Shown piece after piece: positions 32,151 through 43,119 of a stretch of DNA of 64,000 bases. Every line of letters begins with the position of its first letter. Position 1 is the stretch's first letter. The translations under genes were made by a program, and so were the position numbers. Under the pieces are notes generated by a model that worked only from the letters and a program-made list of their open reading frames with translations, was not told where the DNA came from and ran no database searches. The stretch comes from Adiantum capillus-veneris. Its lineage: Eukaryota; Streptophyta; Polypodiopsida; Polypodiales; Pteridaceae. The DNA is taken from NCBI GenBank assembly GCA_014529385.2, contig CM043971.1:81511340-81575339 (forward strand), written 5' to 3'.

Positions 32151-34628
32151 CTACTTAAACTGTATACCCAAGTAATGATGCAACAGCCCCAAATCTTTCA
32201 TCTTGAAAGTAGCATTCAAATCAGCCTTAAATTCAGCAATATGTCTCTCATTTGGTCCAGTGATCAGCAAATCATCAACATAAAGAACCACAATGAGAAA
32301 TACATCATCCTCACGCTTTACATACAATGTGCTTTCTGTTGGACTGTTACGAAAGCCTCGTTTAACCAAATGAGTGTCAGCTTTCTCATACCAAGCACGA
32401 GGAGATTGCTTCAACCCATACAAAGCCTTCTTACATTTGCACACTTTGTCCTCTTGTCCTTTTATGACAAAACCGCGAGGCTGCGTTACATAAACTTCCT
32501 CAAATATGTCACCATTCAAGAAAGCAGTAACAATGTCTGATTGATGTACATCCCAACCAAAATGAGCTGCCAATGCACATAGAAAACGCACAGTAGTCAT
32601 ACGACAAGTGGGAGCAAAAGTCTCTTCATAATCTATGCCTTTTTGTTGTGCATAACCCTTTGCAACAAGTCGAGCCTTATGGCGATCGATCTCACCATCC
32701 GGCTTGCGTTTCAACTTGTAAACCCACTTCGTACCAATGGCCTTTTTGCCAGGAGGCAAATCACATAAAGTCCATGTGTCATTCTCTATAAGTGCATCAT
32801 ATTCTGATTTCATGGCAGCAATCCAATTTTCTGAATTCTGTGCTTCATCAAAAGACAGAGGCTCCTCAACATCATGTAAACTAGACACAGCCAAAGCATA
32901 ACAATCTGATGCATAAGATGCATGGCGAGAGCCTGAACGAGTACGACTAGATAAAGGTGCATCCAATTTACTGTCACGCAAAGTGTGCACCAGCCATTTT
33001 GGCATACCTCTAGCCTGCTCATTTTCAGCCCTTTCCTCATCAAGTACATCATGTACATCTGCATCAGTAATAGGCTGTTCTAAAACATTTTCAGAAACCC
33101 CCATAGGCTGTACATTTGCCTCATTGGAACTTACATTCGTATTTCCACCACTGAAAAGAGGCAACAAAGTGTCATAAATGTCCAGTGAGCTTACATTACT
33201 GTCTCTAGTACATGACAGCAAGGGTTGAACAGAATCTTCCACAAACACTACATCCCGTGAAACCAAAATACGTTTTGTTTGCGGATGATACAACCTGTAA
33301 CCTTTGCTTTCAGCACTATAACCAACAAAAATACATTTGACAGCCTTATCATCCAATTTTCTGCGCTGCACTTGTGGCACCAAAGCATATGCCAAACAGC
33401 CAAAAACACGCATGTGCTCAATAGAAGGTTTTCTATCATGCCATGCTTCATATGGAGTAATAGACTGCAAAGCTTTCGTAGGACACCTGTTAAGTACATA
33501 AGTGGCACACATGATGGCCTCAAGCCAAAAAGAATGCGGCAAAGCTTGACTTTTGACCATACATCGTGCCATTTCCGTTAGTGACCTGTTTTTCCTCTCA
33601 GCAACACCATTTTGCTGAGGTGTATAAGGCACTGTACATTGGTGTTTTATCCCACGACTAGCCAGAAATGCATTAAATTCATGAGACATATACTCCCCCC
33701 CTCGATCGGAACGGAGGGTGCCCATAGTACATTTTGAGACATTTTCAGCCATAGCCAAAAATTGTTTGAAGCACATAAAAACTTCGGACTTCGCTTTAAG
33801 CGGAAATACCCACGCATGCCTGGAGTAATCATCAATGAAAGTCACGAAGTACAGGTAATTGCCCAAGGACGGAGTTTGCATGGGCCCACAAACGTCACTA
33901 TGCACAAGCTGCAACCTGCATGTAGCCCTAACTGAACCATCCTTTGGAAACTTAGAACGCTGCATTTTACCCAGAATACAGCCTTCACAAACATGTTTGA
34001 TAGGTGCTTCAAGAGGCGGCAAAGAAGCAACCATATCAGTTTTCTGCAAACGCAGCAAACTGGCAAAATTCAGATGACCAAAACGTGCATGCCAAAGTTT
34101 TGCATCTGAAATAGCCCTTGAATCTGCAACAGCATTTGCAAAATTTTGTCCACACTTGTCATACAAAGTGAGCTTATACAGCCCACGGCACAAAAGCCCA
34201 GATGCAACAATTTCATCACCAAAACTGAGATCATGAACTGTACATCTGTCATCCACAAATTTGACTACAAGTCCAAGTCTAGCAAGTGCGGATACAGACA
34301 ATAGATTCTTCTTGATCCCAGGTACATAAAGTGCATCAACAAGTGTGAAGGAACTGCCATTAGCAGCAGTGAGCACAATCTTTCCAACTCCCTGAACTGG
34401 ATAAGAGGCGTTGTTGGCACAAGTGACTGAATTCCCATGAGGGACAGACTCGAGAGAGGTAAACAATTCACGATGTGAGGTAATGTGCTTTGTAGCACCA
34501 CTGTCGAAATACCACACATGTGAATCTGCAGCAACTGACAAGCATGCATCATGGACAGCAGGATTGTAAGTGCACTCTGCGCTAAAAGCCCATTCTGCAT
34601 CAACATCAGCATCACAATCTCCTTTCAC
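32151..34628 (-). CDS. Copia-2 pol: protease, integrase, reverse transcriptase
   Basis: 825 codons. In order: protease WYFDSGATKHIT (residues about 38-50); GAG-pre-integrase KLWHARFGHLNF; zinc ligands CEGCILGK; integrase core with LVHSDVCGP, LRSDRGGEY and NGVAERKNRSL (complete DDE triad); FIDDYSRHAW; the post-core RVFGCLAYAL and FVGYS blocks; an acidic linker; then RT with KWVYKLKRKPDGE, RLVAKGYAQQKG, DIVTAFLNGD, ALYGLKQSPRAWYEK and the catalytic LYVDDLL. Ends at TAG (32151-32153) where relatives read through. The frame differs from gag by a 17-bp duplication near 34645-34678. The enzymatic residues are all intact. Confidence 0.95.
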   Translation of the reverse strand: MKGDCDADVDAEWAFSAECTYNPAVHDACLSVAADSHVWYFDSGATKHITSHRELFTSLESVPHGNSVTCANNASYPVQGVGKIVLTAANGSSFTLVDALYVPGIKKNLLSVSALARLGLVVKFVDDRCTVHDLSFGDEIVASGLLCRGLYKLTLYDKCGQNFANAVADSRAISDAKLWHARFGHLNFASLLRLQKTDMVASLPPLEAPIKHVCEGCILGKMQRSKFPKDGSVRATCRLQLVHSDVCGPMQTPSLGNYLYFVTFIDDYSRHAWVFPLKAKSEVFMCFKQFLAMAENVSKCTMGTLRSDRGGEYMSHEFNAFLASRGIKHQCTVPYTPQQNGVAERKNRSLTEMARCMVKSQALPHSFWLEAIMCATYVLNRCPTKALQSITPYEAWHDRKPSIEHMRVFGCLAYALVPQVQRRKLDDKAVKCIFVGYSAESKGYRLYHPQTKRILVSRDVVFVEDSVQPLLSCTRDSNVSSLDIYDTLLPLFSGGNTNVSSNEANVQPMGVSENVLEQPITDADVHDVLDEERAENEQARGMPKWLVHTLRDSKLDAPLSSRTRSGSRHASYASDCYALAVSSLHDVEEPLSFDEAQNSENWIAAMKSEYDALIENDTWTLCDLPPGKKAIGTKWVYKLKRKPDGEIDRHKARLVAKGYAQQKGIDYEETFAPTCRMTTVRFLCALAAHFGWDVHQSDIVTAFLNGDIFEEVYVTQPRGFVIKGQEDKVCKCKKALYGLKQSPRAWYEKADTHLVKRGFRNSPTESTLYVKREDDVFLIVVLYVDDLLITGPNERHIAEFKADLNATFKMKDLGLLHHYLGIQFK

Positions 34629-35611
34629 AGAAGACTCAACAATGGCTGCATTTGTAGTGGAACAGCATTTGCAGTGGAACCACCCTCTTTCTTCTTAGCC
34701 TCTTTGGCCTTCAACTTAGGACACGACTTGATCAAGTGATCATTGGCTTTACAATAATGGCAACGCATCTTCTTTTTGCCCTTATCACCAGAATTGCCAG
34801 ACGAAGTGCTGCCAGTAGAAGCATTAGGAACAGAATTTTTGCCACTCGCAGCAGAACCATAAGAAGTGGCTGCATTACTGTTACCACCCTTTCTTTGAGA
34901 AGCAATAAAAGCCTGTTCAACTGCACGCTGCCTAGTCCTGTTTTTTCTAGAAAGTGACTCTTGCAACAGCAATGTGCATAATGCATCAAACTTGACAACT
35001 TCAGGATTTCCTTGGGTCATCAGTCTCCAAGTACTAGCAAAAGTATGGTAGGAATCTGGTAAGGCATCAAGAACAGTCTGCACAAGGGAACTGTCAGAAA
35101 TGACTTCACCTGCAGAAATGAGTTGCTCATTGATATCCTTGACACTAGCAAGGAAAGTGTCCATATCATCTTCCTCATGCATAATCTTCGACTCTAGCTC
35201 TTTACGCAGCAAAGCAATTTTAGCCTCATTGCGGCTTGCATAAAGACTTGCTAGAATATCCCAAGCCTGTTTTGCAGATTTTGCTGAACGGATGTGAGGA
35301 ATAATGGTGCGCTTCACAGACAACGCAATCAATGCATGAGCCTGCGCATCCTTAACATCCCAACGAGCTTGTTCTGCTGTAGGCAAAACAACTCTAACAG
35401 CTGCAATCCTTGCAGCAAGACCTGCAACATCCTCAACATCGCCTACATCTTCAGAACCAGGACGTACATCAATGCCCTGCACAATGTTCCAGACACCTTT
35501 TGACACAAGAACATGTTGCATCATATAAGCCCACATAGGGTAGTTGTCCCCATCCAACCTGTCCTCAGCAGCAAACATCTTGAACACATCTGTGTTGTTG
35601 TTGTCAGCCAT
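34625..35611 (-). CDS. Copia-2 gag
   Basis: I take the ATG at 35611 (MADNNNTDVFKMFAAEDRL); an in-frame ATG lies 60 bp upstream at 35671 but gives an N-terminus foreign to the family. The UBN2-type core follows: DNYPMWAYMMQHVLVSKGVW, KQAWDILASLYASRNEAK, LLRKELESKIMHEED, TVLDALPDSYHTF. A basic region leads to the zinc knuckle CHYCKANDHLIKSC (C-X2-C-X4-H-X4-C) and a Lys-rich end. The frame runs out just past the duplicated 17-bp segment. The gene product would package element RNA. Confidence 0.94.
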   Translation of the reverse strand: MADNNNTDVFKMFAAEDRLDGDNYPMWAYMMQHVLVSKGVWNIVQGIDVRPGSEDVGDVEDVAGLAARIAAVRVVLPTAEQARWDVKDAQAHALIALSVKRTIIPHIRSAKSAKQAWDILASLYASRNEAKIALLRKELESKIMHEEDDMDTFLASVKDINEQLISAGEVISDSSLVQTVLDALPDSYHTFASTWRLMTQGNPEVVKFDALCTLLLQESLSRKNRTRQRAVEQAFIASQRKGGNSNAATSYGSAASGKNSVPNASTGSTSSGNSGDKGKKKMRCHYCKANDHLIKSCPKLKAKEAKKKEGGSTANAVPLQMQPLLSLL

Positions 35612-35973
35612 GGTAAATGCTGCACCTGATGTGAAAACTGCCCGAAAATAGGAGAAATGGAGCGGGAACAACTTGTGCTATATAGCACAAACCGTAGAAG
35701 ACTATAAGGCACCTGTTATGCAGAAAACGGCACTGACAGAAAATCTGCACAAAATGACGAAATAGCCTGTGCAGTACTGCCTGTAGTGGAAACGGAGGCC
35801 GAAATGAGCCCCAATCAAAATTCTGAGCAGACCGAGCTCTTCGAGTTCACCCAAAATATTTGTCGACCTGCGAACGCTTGCCAAAGCTCACTGAAATCGG
35901 AGAAAGTGAGCAGGCGTGTGCTGGAGCAGCTGGCGACTAAGCCCGGGAGGACGTGACCTGCTCTGATACCAAT
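35612..35973 (-). other. Copia-2 PBS and leader
   Basis: PBS TTGGTATCAGAG on the minus strand (35961-35972), one base from the LTR, matching tRNA-iMet. The approximately 350-bp leader has no ORF of note. Confidence 0.88.
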
Positions 35974-36200
35974 TGTTGGAATTAGGGTTGCAGAGAAACA
36001 CACACAGCTTGGAGAAGACGAAGGAAGCTCAAGGCACACAATAGAGAGTGTGTTACTTAGTGCGCAATGGAAAGATAGATAGCCCTAGAGTGATGGGCGT
36101 ATATACAATGCACGGGGGAAAAAACCTCCTAAAGAGGGAAAAAATGCCCCGGCGGTCCTAGTGTGTTCACACACATCACTACCACATGTATATGGTAACA
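35974..36200 (-). repeat. Copia-2 5' LTR
   Basis: 227 bp; one mismatch to the 3' LTR; TSD GCGAT follows at 36201-36205. It probably holds the promoter; no unambiguous TATA box was assigned. Confidence 0.97.
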
Positions 36201-36237
36201 GCGATAAACGCGCACATTTTTGGTGCCGTTGTTGGGG
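36201..36237 (+). other. G2 5' LTR end and primer-binding site
   Basis: After the copia-2 TSD, the G2 LTR finishes with CGCACA (36216). TTTT and then TGGTGCCGTTGTTGGGG (36221-36237) follow, a variant of the plant gypsy PBS/leader motif TGGCGCCGTTGCCGGGG. Confidence 0.8.
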
Positions 36238-36350
36238 AAATGCCCTGCATTAAGCTGGAATAGCACTCTATGCTGCTTTGTGGTGCATTATGAAATGTAG
36301 GAAAGGTAGAGAAAGAAGGTGTCTGGCTTGTTGAGAAGAATTTGTGACCT

Positions 36351-37472
36351 TTGTTTTTGTTGCAGTGTACTGCCATCCAATTGGAGCATAATTTAATGAT
36401 TCAAGGAGAAAGAGTGTCTGTTGAGCCTAAATCTACTAGCTCGCAAGCGTCGGGGCATCAGCCAATGACCCTAAAGCCTATTTCTAAGGAGCCAAAGATA
36501 TCTAAGATGACTTTAACAAATCTCATTAAGGCCATTCAAGAGAGTCTTAGAGACAATCGTGCTCCGCAAAACAATCATATGTATCCAAGAAGGGAGCAAC
36601 AATGGTGCTCAATATGCTATGGTCCGCATAGTACCAGTGAATGCCCTACTTTTAGAGTAAAATTCAATGGGAATTGCAATGCATGTGGGAGGTATGGTCA
36701 TCAAGCTAAGGATTGCATAATATTTGAGCGTGCGATGGCCAATAGACCAACCTTAGCATGGACAGACACACCTCGAGTGCCTGCATTGATGTCGGCCCCA
36801 CCTCTTGAACAAACGTCACAACACATGGTCCCTAGGGCCCAAAATGTTGTTCAAACAACACCCTTACCACCTCCAGTGTTGGGACCGCAACCACCACATC
36901 CGAGAATCACGTCTGTGAATCAAGTGGGTTGTGAGTAATCTATTGCTTGTTTGGAAGGCTGTGAGGAAGATATAGACCCTAATATTGCCTATGGGATTGA
37001 TGCGCTTGAAGAAAGTCCACAATACTACATGGAGGACTATTGGGGACAAGTCAAACCTGTCTATCAAGTAGTTGCTCTTGCTGCACGAAGCCAAAATATC
37101 AATTACACTGCCAAGAGACCACCTCTTCAATGCTATGAGTGTGGAGGTCCACATCGTGTGGTCGAGTGTCCTATTAGGCTACAAAAGAACACCACACTAA
37201 TGAAAACCAATCAAGCGAGTACATCTACAATGCTGATACTCGTGTGTAATCAATGTGGCATAGATCATTTGATTGCCCAATGTACGAATAATCCAAATGC
37301 ACCAAAGATCACGCCATTAAATTTGATTGAGGCTACCGAGGAGCCATCACAAAGTACACATGTGGTACCAGTAAACGTACTCACACGATCGATGCTCCGA
37401 AAACAAAATTATATTCTTGAAGAAAGAGACACGTCCCCAATTGCCCAATCTCAGAAGAAGAAGAAAACATGA
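36351..37472 (+). pseudogene. G2 gag C-terminal region with multiple zinc knuckles
   Basis: One frame of about 373 codons broken by a single TAA at 36936. Visible Cys/His fingers: CSICYGPHSTSEC, CNACGRYGHQAKDC, CYECGGPHRVVEC and CNQCGIDHLIAQC, all C-X2-C-X4-H-X4-C. Between them is a Pro/Gln-rich linker. The N-terminal capsid part typical of gypsy gag is not obvious between the PBS and this frame, so gag may be internally deleted. It would bind RNA. The frame shifts near 37470 into the protease frame. Confidence 0.72.
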
Positions 37473-38854
37473 AGGAAAAGATCGCAAAAAGCAGCGAAGT
37501 CAGACCCCAGTTAAAGATCACCATAGGGACTGGTGACGACCCCGTATATATGAACGTCGTTGAAGAGGATTCTGACTCAGGTGAAATTATGGAGACCAAA
37601 ATGACCACTAAGAAAGAAACCAACAAGGAAGATTGTCATGAACCACAATGGCCAGGATCCAAGAAAAAGATGGGAACTTATCCAAACCCTACAGAGGAGA
37701 TTGAGCGAGTCAATCAATTAAGGAGTTTGGTAGAAGATACCCAAAGGGATCTAGAACCAACACCTAGGCAGATCTAGATTACAGACACATTTTTCCCTAC
37801 GCAACAACACCCTCACAAAGTCCATAGACCCCTAGCCATACCTAGTGTCATCCAAGAAGAAAGTGACTAAAAGTCATGGGAAAGTGGGCGTACTTACTTC
37901 TTGTTGGAAAGAATGTTTACAGAGGGACTACCTGACCCTATCAGAGAAATGGAGATCCCATCTTTCCCCTGTCAAGGGACTCATGCCCAAAAGGTGCCGT
38001 TAAATATTGCCAAATTGATGGATTTCATGGCTTCAAAAGTTAGAACCACCATCGTGTCCAAACTATATGGAGACCCCAAGCTATTCTTAGCTCTTCGAGA
38101 TTTCCTCAATGGAGAACTGAAGGTCGGGCTACCACAATTTGCACAGATGGATGGAGCTAGGGAGATGCCAATAGAGGAGGAACGATTAGATCCACAACCC
38201 AACCTAGATGAGAACCTTGTTGTAGAAATACTTGTTAACAAGTTGGGACAATACTTTGAGGGAGATGAATCCAATGCAATCATACCAATCACTACCAAGG
38301 GATTAACTGTGAAGGGAATCCTTGATGGTGGCACCGGGGTTAGCATTATGACTAAAAATTGATGGGAAACTATGGGAAGACCTCACCTTAGGACCACAAC
38401 CATAGTAGTAAAGATGGCCAATGGGTCTATTGTCAAACCTATTGGGATGCTAGAAGATCTCAAGATCAAGGTCTTTGGACATAAAATAAGAAATACCTTC
38501 ATTGTTATGGATTTATCCAAGCACACTATGGCATTTGAGATGATCTTCGAACGTCCTTTCATGAGGGAAGCAAAAATGGTGCATGACTGGTCTAAAAACC
38601 ATGTCTACTTGCAGTTCCAAGATTCTGTCATTCGAGTGGATCTTGTAATTGGTCGAGTACATCCTCTAGGAAACAGGTTTATAATTGATCATAGATCTGA
38701 TACCACAATTCACTCAGCCCCATTGCAGTATTGTTACACATGTAAAATGGACACTGATGTTGGGGAAGCTTCTCCTTATATGGATGTACTACCTGGGATG
38801 ATTGAGTCAGACAATGTGGATTGGGTCAACTTAGCAGCAACCATAGACACTTGA
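37469..38854 (+). pseudogene. G2 gag-protease linker and first aspartic protease
   Basis: Three open pieces in the same frame (37469-37777, 37901-38362, 38372-38854) are separated by stops. The first is hydrophilic. The second has helical HAQKVPLNIAKLMDFMASKV and ends with VKGILDGGTGVSIMTK, the retropepsin active site with D-G-G-T in place of D-S-G-A. The third has MANGSIVKPIGMLEDLKIKV and the FEMIFERPFM flap-side block (normally ILGRPF/W). The stop between the second and third (TGA) sits where Trp is common. Protease would cut the polyprotein; the Ser-to-Gly change leaves the catalytic Asp in place. Confidence 0.7.
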
Positions 38855-39014
38855 GGAAACAGGGGGACGACCTGGGTAATGAGGGGGATGAAATGCCACC
38901 ACTCGTACGCTTAAATATGCTAGAAGCAATGCATATAGCTTTTGATGACCTACAAGATGAAGGTTTGACTGGCATTGGAACAATAGCATCTCACAAGACT
39001 ATAGCCTACACGAT

Positions 39015-39980
39015 TTGGGGTTAGAATCATCAATTGAAATTGACTCTGAGGACGAAGAATCTGAGTTATATCTTAGTGAAAATGTGGGGACAAACCATTT
39101 AGGGCCCAGTGGTGGTAACCTAGATGACAATCTATCCAAGGGAGCAGAAGACACAAGTAATGATTCATCTAGTGACTCTTCACTAGAGATCGGCCGTAAT
39201 CGAGAATTAAACAAGAAGAGTAAGAGATATAAGAGGCGACGATATCGAGCAAATGTGCATGCTAGAATAAGTGAAAAGAAATCTATCGCAGAATGGCTTA
39301 ATTATATAGGGGCATGTGATGCTCACCAGAAGTTGGTAGATAACTGGGGTAAATACCTTCAAAGCGTTATGTGGTGTAGTCCACAACCCATTGTTGACAT
39401 CGCACAACTAGAGGCTACAGAGAAGCCAAAGTTGAACCGTATCGTAAGGAGACGACAAAATCGAAAGTTAGCTCAACAACAAAAGGAATCGAAAGTGAGA
39501 TCACAGTCCGTAGAACAACAGGACCCCACAAACTTACACCTTGCACCTGAACATTTCAAATCCTACACCATAGAGGAACGTAAGGTTGTGTATTCAAAGG
39601 CTTAAAGAAAAAATATCGATGGAAGCTATGGAGTTTATGACGGTCCAGTGATAGTTAAGGAAATAGAGTTAGCAGACCCAGGAGAAGAGTCCAAACTTGT
39701 TTTCATTGCCCAAGATTTGACAAAGACTGAGGAGTGTGTACTTAAAGAACTTCTCAAGGAATCCAGGGATATATTTGCTTGGATATATTATGATATGAAA
39801 GGTGTTCCACCTTGCATGGTGCAACACACAATCCCCATGAATAGCATGGCTAAACCAGTTCAGCAACGACCCTACCCAATGAATCCTAAATATGCAAAGA
39901 TTGTTCAAGAAGAGATTGAGAAGCTTGTGAAATGTGAATTCATATACCCTATTGAGCACTCAGATGGGTGCCTCCAATAG
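39015..39980 (+). pseudogene. G2 protease-RT linker and RT N-terminus
   Basis: Two pieces in one frame (39015-39605 and 39648-39980). The first is an acidic, Ser-rich and then Arg/Lys-rich spacer (RYKRRRYRANVHARISEKK). The second has FAWIYYDMKGVPPCMVQHTI, PVQQRPYPMNPKYAKIVQEE and IEKLVKCEFIYPI, the canonical beginning of gypsy RT. The frame shifts near 39965 within the SDW-VPPIVIVPKK motif. The spacer is long compared with simple gypsy elements but common in Tat/Athila types. Confidence 0.75.
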
Positions 39981-41306
39981 TGATTGTGCCAAAAAAGAAT
40001 GGGAAACTCAGAGTGTGCGTGGATTTCAAGAAGGTCAATGCTGCCACTAAGAGGGACCATTACCCCTTGCCATATTCAGAACATGTGCTTGCAAGAGTTG
40101 CAAGGAAGGAAGCTTATAGCTTTTTAGATGGGTACTCTGGCTAAAATCAAATCACAATTGCGCTAGAGGACCAAGCTAAAACAGCCTTTATAACCGAATT
40201 TGGAGTGTTCGCATTTCATGTTATGGCTTTTGGCTTAACCAATGCCCCTGCTACCTTTCAAAGATTAATAAACACTGCTTTTAGAGAATATATTGAGGGA
40301 GTTTTGCGAAGCTTTGTTAGATGACCTTTGTGTTTATTCCTCTTGGAAAGAACATCATCATGCTTACAAAAAGTTTTTGAGAATGCAGATTGTAGCGCTC
40401 TCCTTAAACCCTTTCAAATGCCAATTTTGGGTTAAACATAGAGTCATTTTAGGGCATATAGTGTCCAAAAATGGGATTTCCATAGATGAGAGCAAATTAA
40501 AGCCATTGTTGAATTGCCACCACCTACAAACTATAAAGGAGTTCAAAGGTCATGTTGGTTATTACCGACGGTTTATTTTAAACTTTGTCAAGATAGCTCG
40601 TCCATTGTACAAACTTCTTATTGAGTTTCACTGGACTGCGGAGTGTGACCATGCTTATGAGTCATTGAAAAAGACCTTGACTAGCAGTCCTATTCTACGA
40701 GTGCCCGATCGGAGTGTAATTTTCCATGTGCATATTGATGCATCAAACTTTGCTATTGGGTGTGTTCTAGCTCAAATAGGAGAACATAAACTAGACTACC
40801 CCATTAGTTTTGCAAGTCGTCAATTGAATGATACCGAGAGAAACTATACCACTAAAGAGCAAGAAGGTTTAGCTATGATTTATGTAGTAAAGAAATTCTG
40901 CTACTACCTTCTTGCCAACAATTTTGTTTTCTATGTGGATCAAGCCATGTTGTATCTAGTGAATAAACCTTGTTCCACGGGAAGAATTACACGATGGTTG
41001 TAAATTCTCCTTGAGTTTGATTTTACCGTTGTAGTGAGACCTGGTCAAAGACATGTCATGGCGGATCATTTGTCTCGCATACCCAATGGTAAAGCCCCTA
41101 TTGGAGTCAATGATGAATTGGCTGATACTTCTCTATTCCTAGTCGAGAGCATGCCTGAATGGAGTGAGAAAATTGTGAACTTTCTAGTTAATGATTTTCC
41201 AACCAGAGAGCTTCGTAAGGATGTAGCTCAAAAACTGTTAAAAGAATGTGAACCTTATTCTCTCATTGCAGGAACTCTCTACAGGCTAGGGGGACGATAT
41301 TCTTAG
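39965..41306 (+). pseudogene. G2 reverse transcriptase and RNase H
   Basis: RT fingers and palm (39968-40300): VIVPKKNGKLRVCVDFKK, AYSFLDGYSG (first Asp) and then TAA, TEFGVFAFHVMAFGLTNAPA. The frame 40293-41003 holds ALLDDLCVYSS, where LLDD stands for the usual F/YxDD, VILGHIVSKNGI, VGYYRRFILNFVKIARPLY, then RNase H with FHVHIDASNFAIGCVLAQ, PISFASRQLNDTERNYTTKEQE and DQAMLYLVNK. After one stop, 41034-41306 has RPGQRHVMADHLSRIPNG, the RNase H tail. Multiple lesions; inactive. Confidence 0.85.
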
Positions 41307-42468
41307 ATGTTGTGCTCGTGAGGATGAGTATTTGTACATACTGCAAGCAGCCCACATGGGTATAGCCGGAGGACATTTCTCAGGGAAACTAACAGCTAGA
41401 AAGGTGTTGCAATCAGGCTATTGGTGGCCTACCTTATTCAAGGATGCATCACTTTTTGCAAAAGGATGTGATGAATGCCAACATTACAAGATCACACAAC
41501 GAAAGAATAAGATACCCTTACATCCTGTTAAAGTGACTTTACCTTTTGAAAAATGGGGTTTGGACTTTGTAGGCCCAATTAGTCCGGCAGCTCGTAGCAC
41601 TCAATCTCGATATATTATCGTTTCCACACTGACTATGTGACAAAGTGGGCGGAAGCCAGGGCGACAAGTAAGGCAGATGCAAAGTCAATTGCCAAGTTTC
41701 TCTTTGAGAAAATTATTACAAGATTTGGTTGTCCCTTTGAAATTGTGAGTGACAATGGCACTCATTTTATGTATGGAGTGATAAAAGAACTCGCTACCAA
41801 CTTCATGATAGCTCACCATAAGTCCACACCTTATTATCCATAAGCAAATGGCCAAACTGAGAGTACCAACAAGACCTTAATCTCTATCTTGACCAAGACG
41901 ATGGAAGCTCATTGCACAGATTGGGTTTTGAAGACGACTTCAGCTCTATGGGCTTATCGTACTTCTTACAAAGTGGCTATTAATTGTACACCATTCAAAA
42001 TGGTATGGGCAAGAAGCAGTTATGTCATGAGAGTTTGTAATTCCTAGTCTGCACGTAGCTTCACAAGAAGGTTGGGATGGTAACCCTTTAGTTGAGCGCT
42101 TATATATCGTTGAGAGGTTAGATGAAGAAAGGCAATTGGCTGTGCAAAACGCACTTGTGGAGAAAGATAGGAGGAAGAAATGGTTTGACTGTCATCTAAA
42201 GAACAAGGATATCAATGTTGGTGATAAAGTCCTTATGTATGGAGTGCGTAACAAAAAGAAAAAGTTGAAATATGCGGGAAAAGGACCATATAGAGTATGT
42301 GAAATCACCCCACAAGGAACCATTCGTGTGGAGACTCTTGATGAAGTTGAAACCATCGGATTCCTCAATGGGAGCAAATTTAAAAGATATTATGATCCTT
42401 TAAGCCAAGAGGAGCTACGTGCCATTTATCAAAAGAAGGCAGCCAAGGAACAAACAAAATTGAAGTAG
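41307..42468 (+). pseudogene. G2 integrase
   Basis: The H2C2 finger is readable as H...H in AAHMGIAGGHFSG and CDECQ; the motif GYWWPTLFKD lies between. Core: WGLDFVGPI (first Asp), TKWAEAR, VSDNGTHFM (second Asp) and, past a TAA, ANGQTESTNKTL (catalytic Glu). Then WVLKTTSALWAYRTSYK. The C-terminal domain at 42136-42468 has RKKWFDCHLKNKDINVGDKV and LKYAGKGPYRV. All three catalytic residues are present but spread over three frames. Confidence 0.83.
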
Positions 42469-42599
42469 ATACAAGCTCAAGCTGAGGCTAAAGAGCGACA
42501 ACAACGCATAAGACGCCAACGAGAGGCCAACCTTGGAGTTACACATACATTCCAATAGAGGATGATTGGTTGGACTCTGACACACCTCTATGATACCCT

Positions 42600-42965
42600 A
42601 TTGAGCTAAATAGCACCTTTAGAAAAGTGCTATATAACGCCTTATTGGACATGGGTGCTAAATATAATATGTTGTCATATAGAGTATGGTGTCAGTTGGG
42701 AAAGCCACCTCTATCTGAGAGTATTATCCAAGTCAAGGGTGTCAACAAGAAAAAAACTACGGTTTTTGGAATCTGGCACACTTATGTCAGTTATGACAAT
42801 GGGGTTGTAGCTCAAGACTTTTTGGTCATGCCTGCTGGAACTATGGAGGGTAATATAAACCTAGGACGCACGTGGATGATAGCCACCAAATGCACTATTG
42901 ATTGGGGGACTGGGGGTGTCACAACGCAGAAACCAACTCTTAGACCTGTCTCACTCAAGCCATAG
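42600..42965 (+). pseudogene. Second retropepsin-like domain, downstream of integrase in G2
   Basis: This 112-aa frame reads LYNALLDMGAKYNMLSYRVW, with D-M-G-A at the position of the retropepsin D-S/T-G-A, followed by IQVKGVNKKKTTVFGIW, VSYDNGVVAQDFLVMPAG and INLGRTWM, which matches the LGRPW block near the protease C-terminus. That is the retropepsin order. The element already has a protease before RT (near 38290-38620). Another gypsy element inserted here would bring RT after the protease, but none follows. It may be a duplicated domain in a 3' ORF. It is preceded by a stop near 42591. Confidence 0.6.
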
Positions 42966-43119
42966 TCCCTGCGATATTGCCTCTTAAGGTAATTAAAACC
43001 CAAAATATTGCATGTCCAAGAGGTTGAACCATATGTCCCCATAGCCCACAACTCTCTAGAGCTTCAACTATTGTAGTTGAAATAAAGCTTGAGCCACACA
43101 AGACCCATCCTAATATAAC

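Larger units (their letters stand above)
31024..36200 (-). mobile_element. Copia-2: young, nearly intact Ty1/copia retrotransposon
   Basis: LTRs 31024-31250 and 35974-36200 (227 bp each) differ at one position only (ATAT versus AGAT at about 31131/36081). TSD GCGAT at 31019-31023 and 36201-36205. PBS (35961-35972) and PPT (31251-31266) are in place. The reading frames cover gag (348-aa frame), an 825-aa protease-integrase-RT frame and a 268-aa RT end/RNase H frame. The only lesions seen are one frameshift between gag and pol and one TAG in RT. It inserted into the G2 5' LTR and is the most recent event in the nest. Confidence 0.96.

Noticed and set aside
32175-34739. Plus-strand and other-frame ORFs inside copia-2 pol
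   Set aside because: Overlap the intact pol frame on the minus strand and show no family motif.
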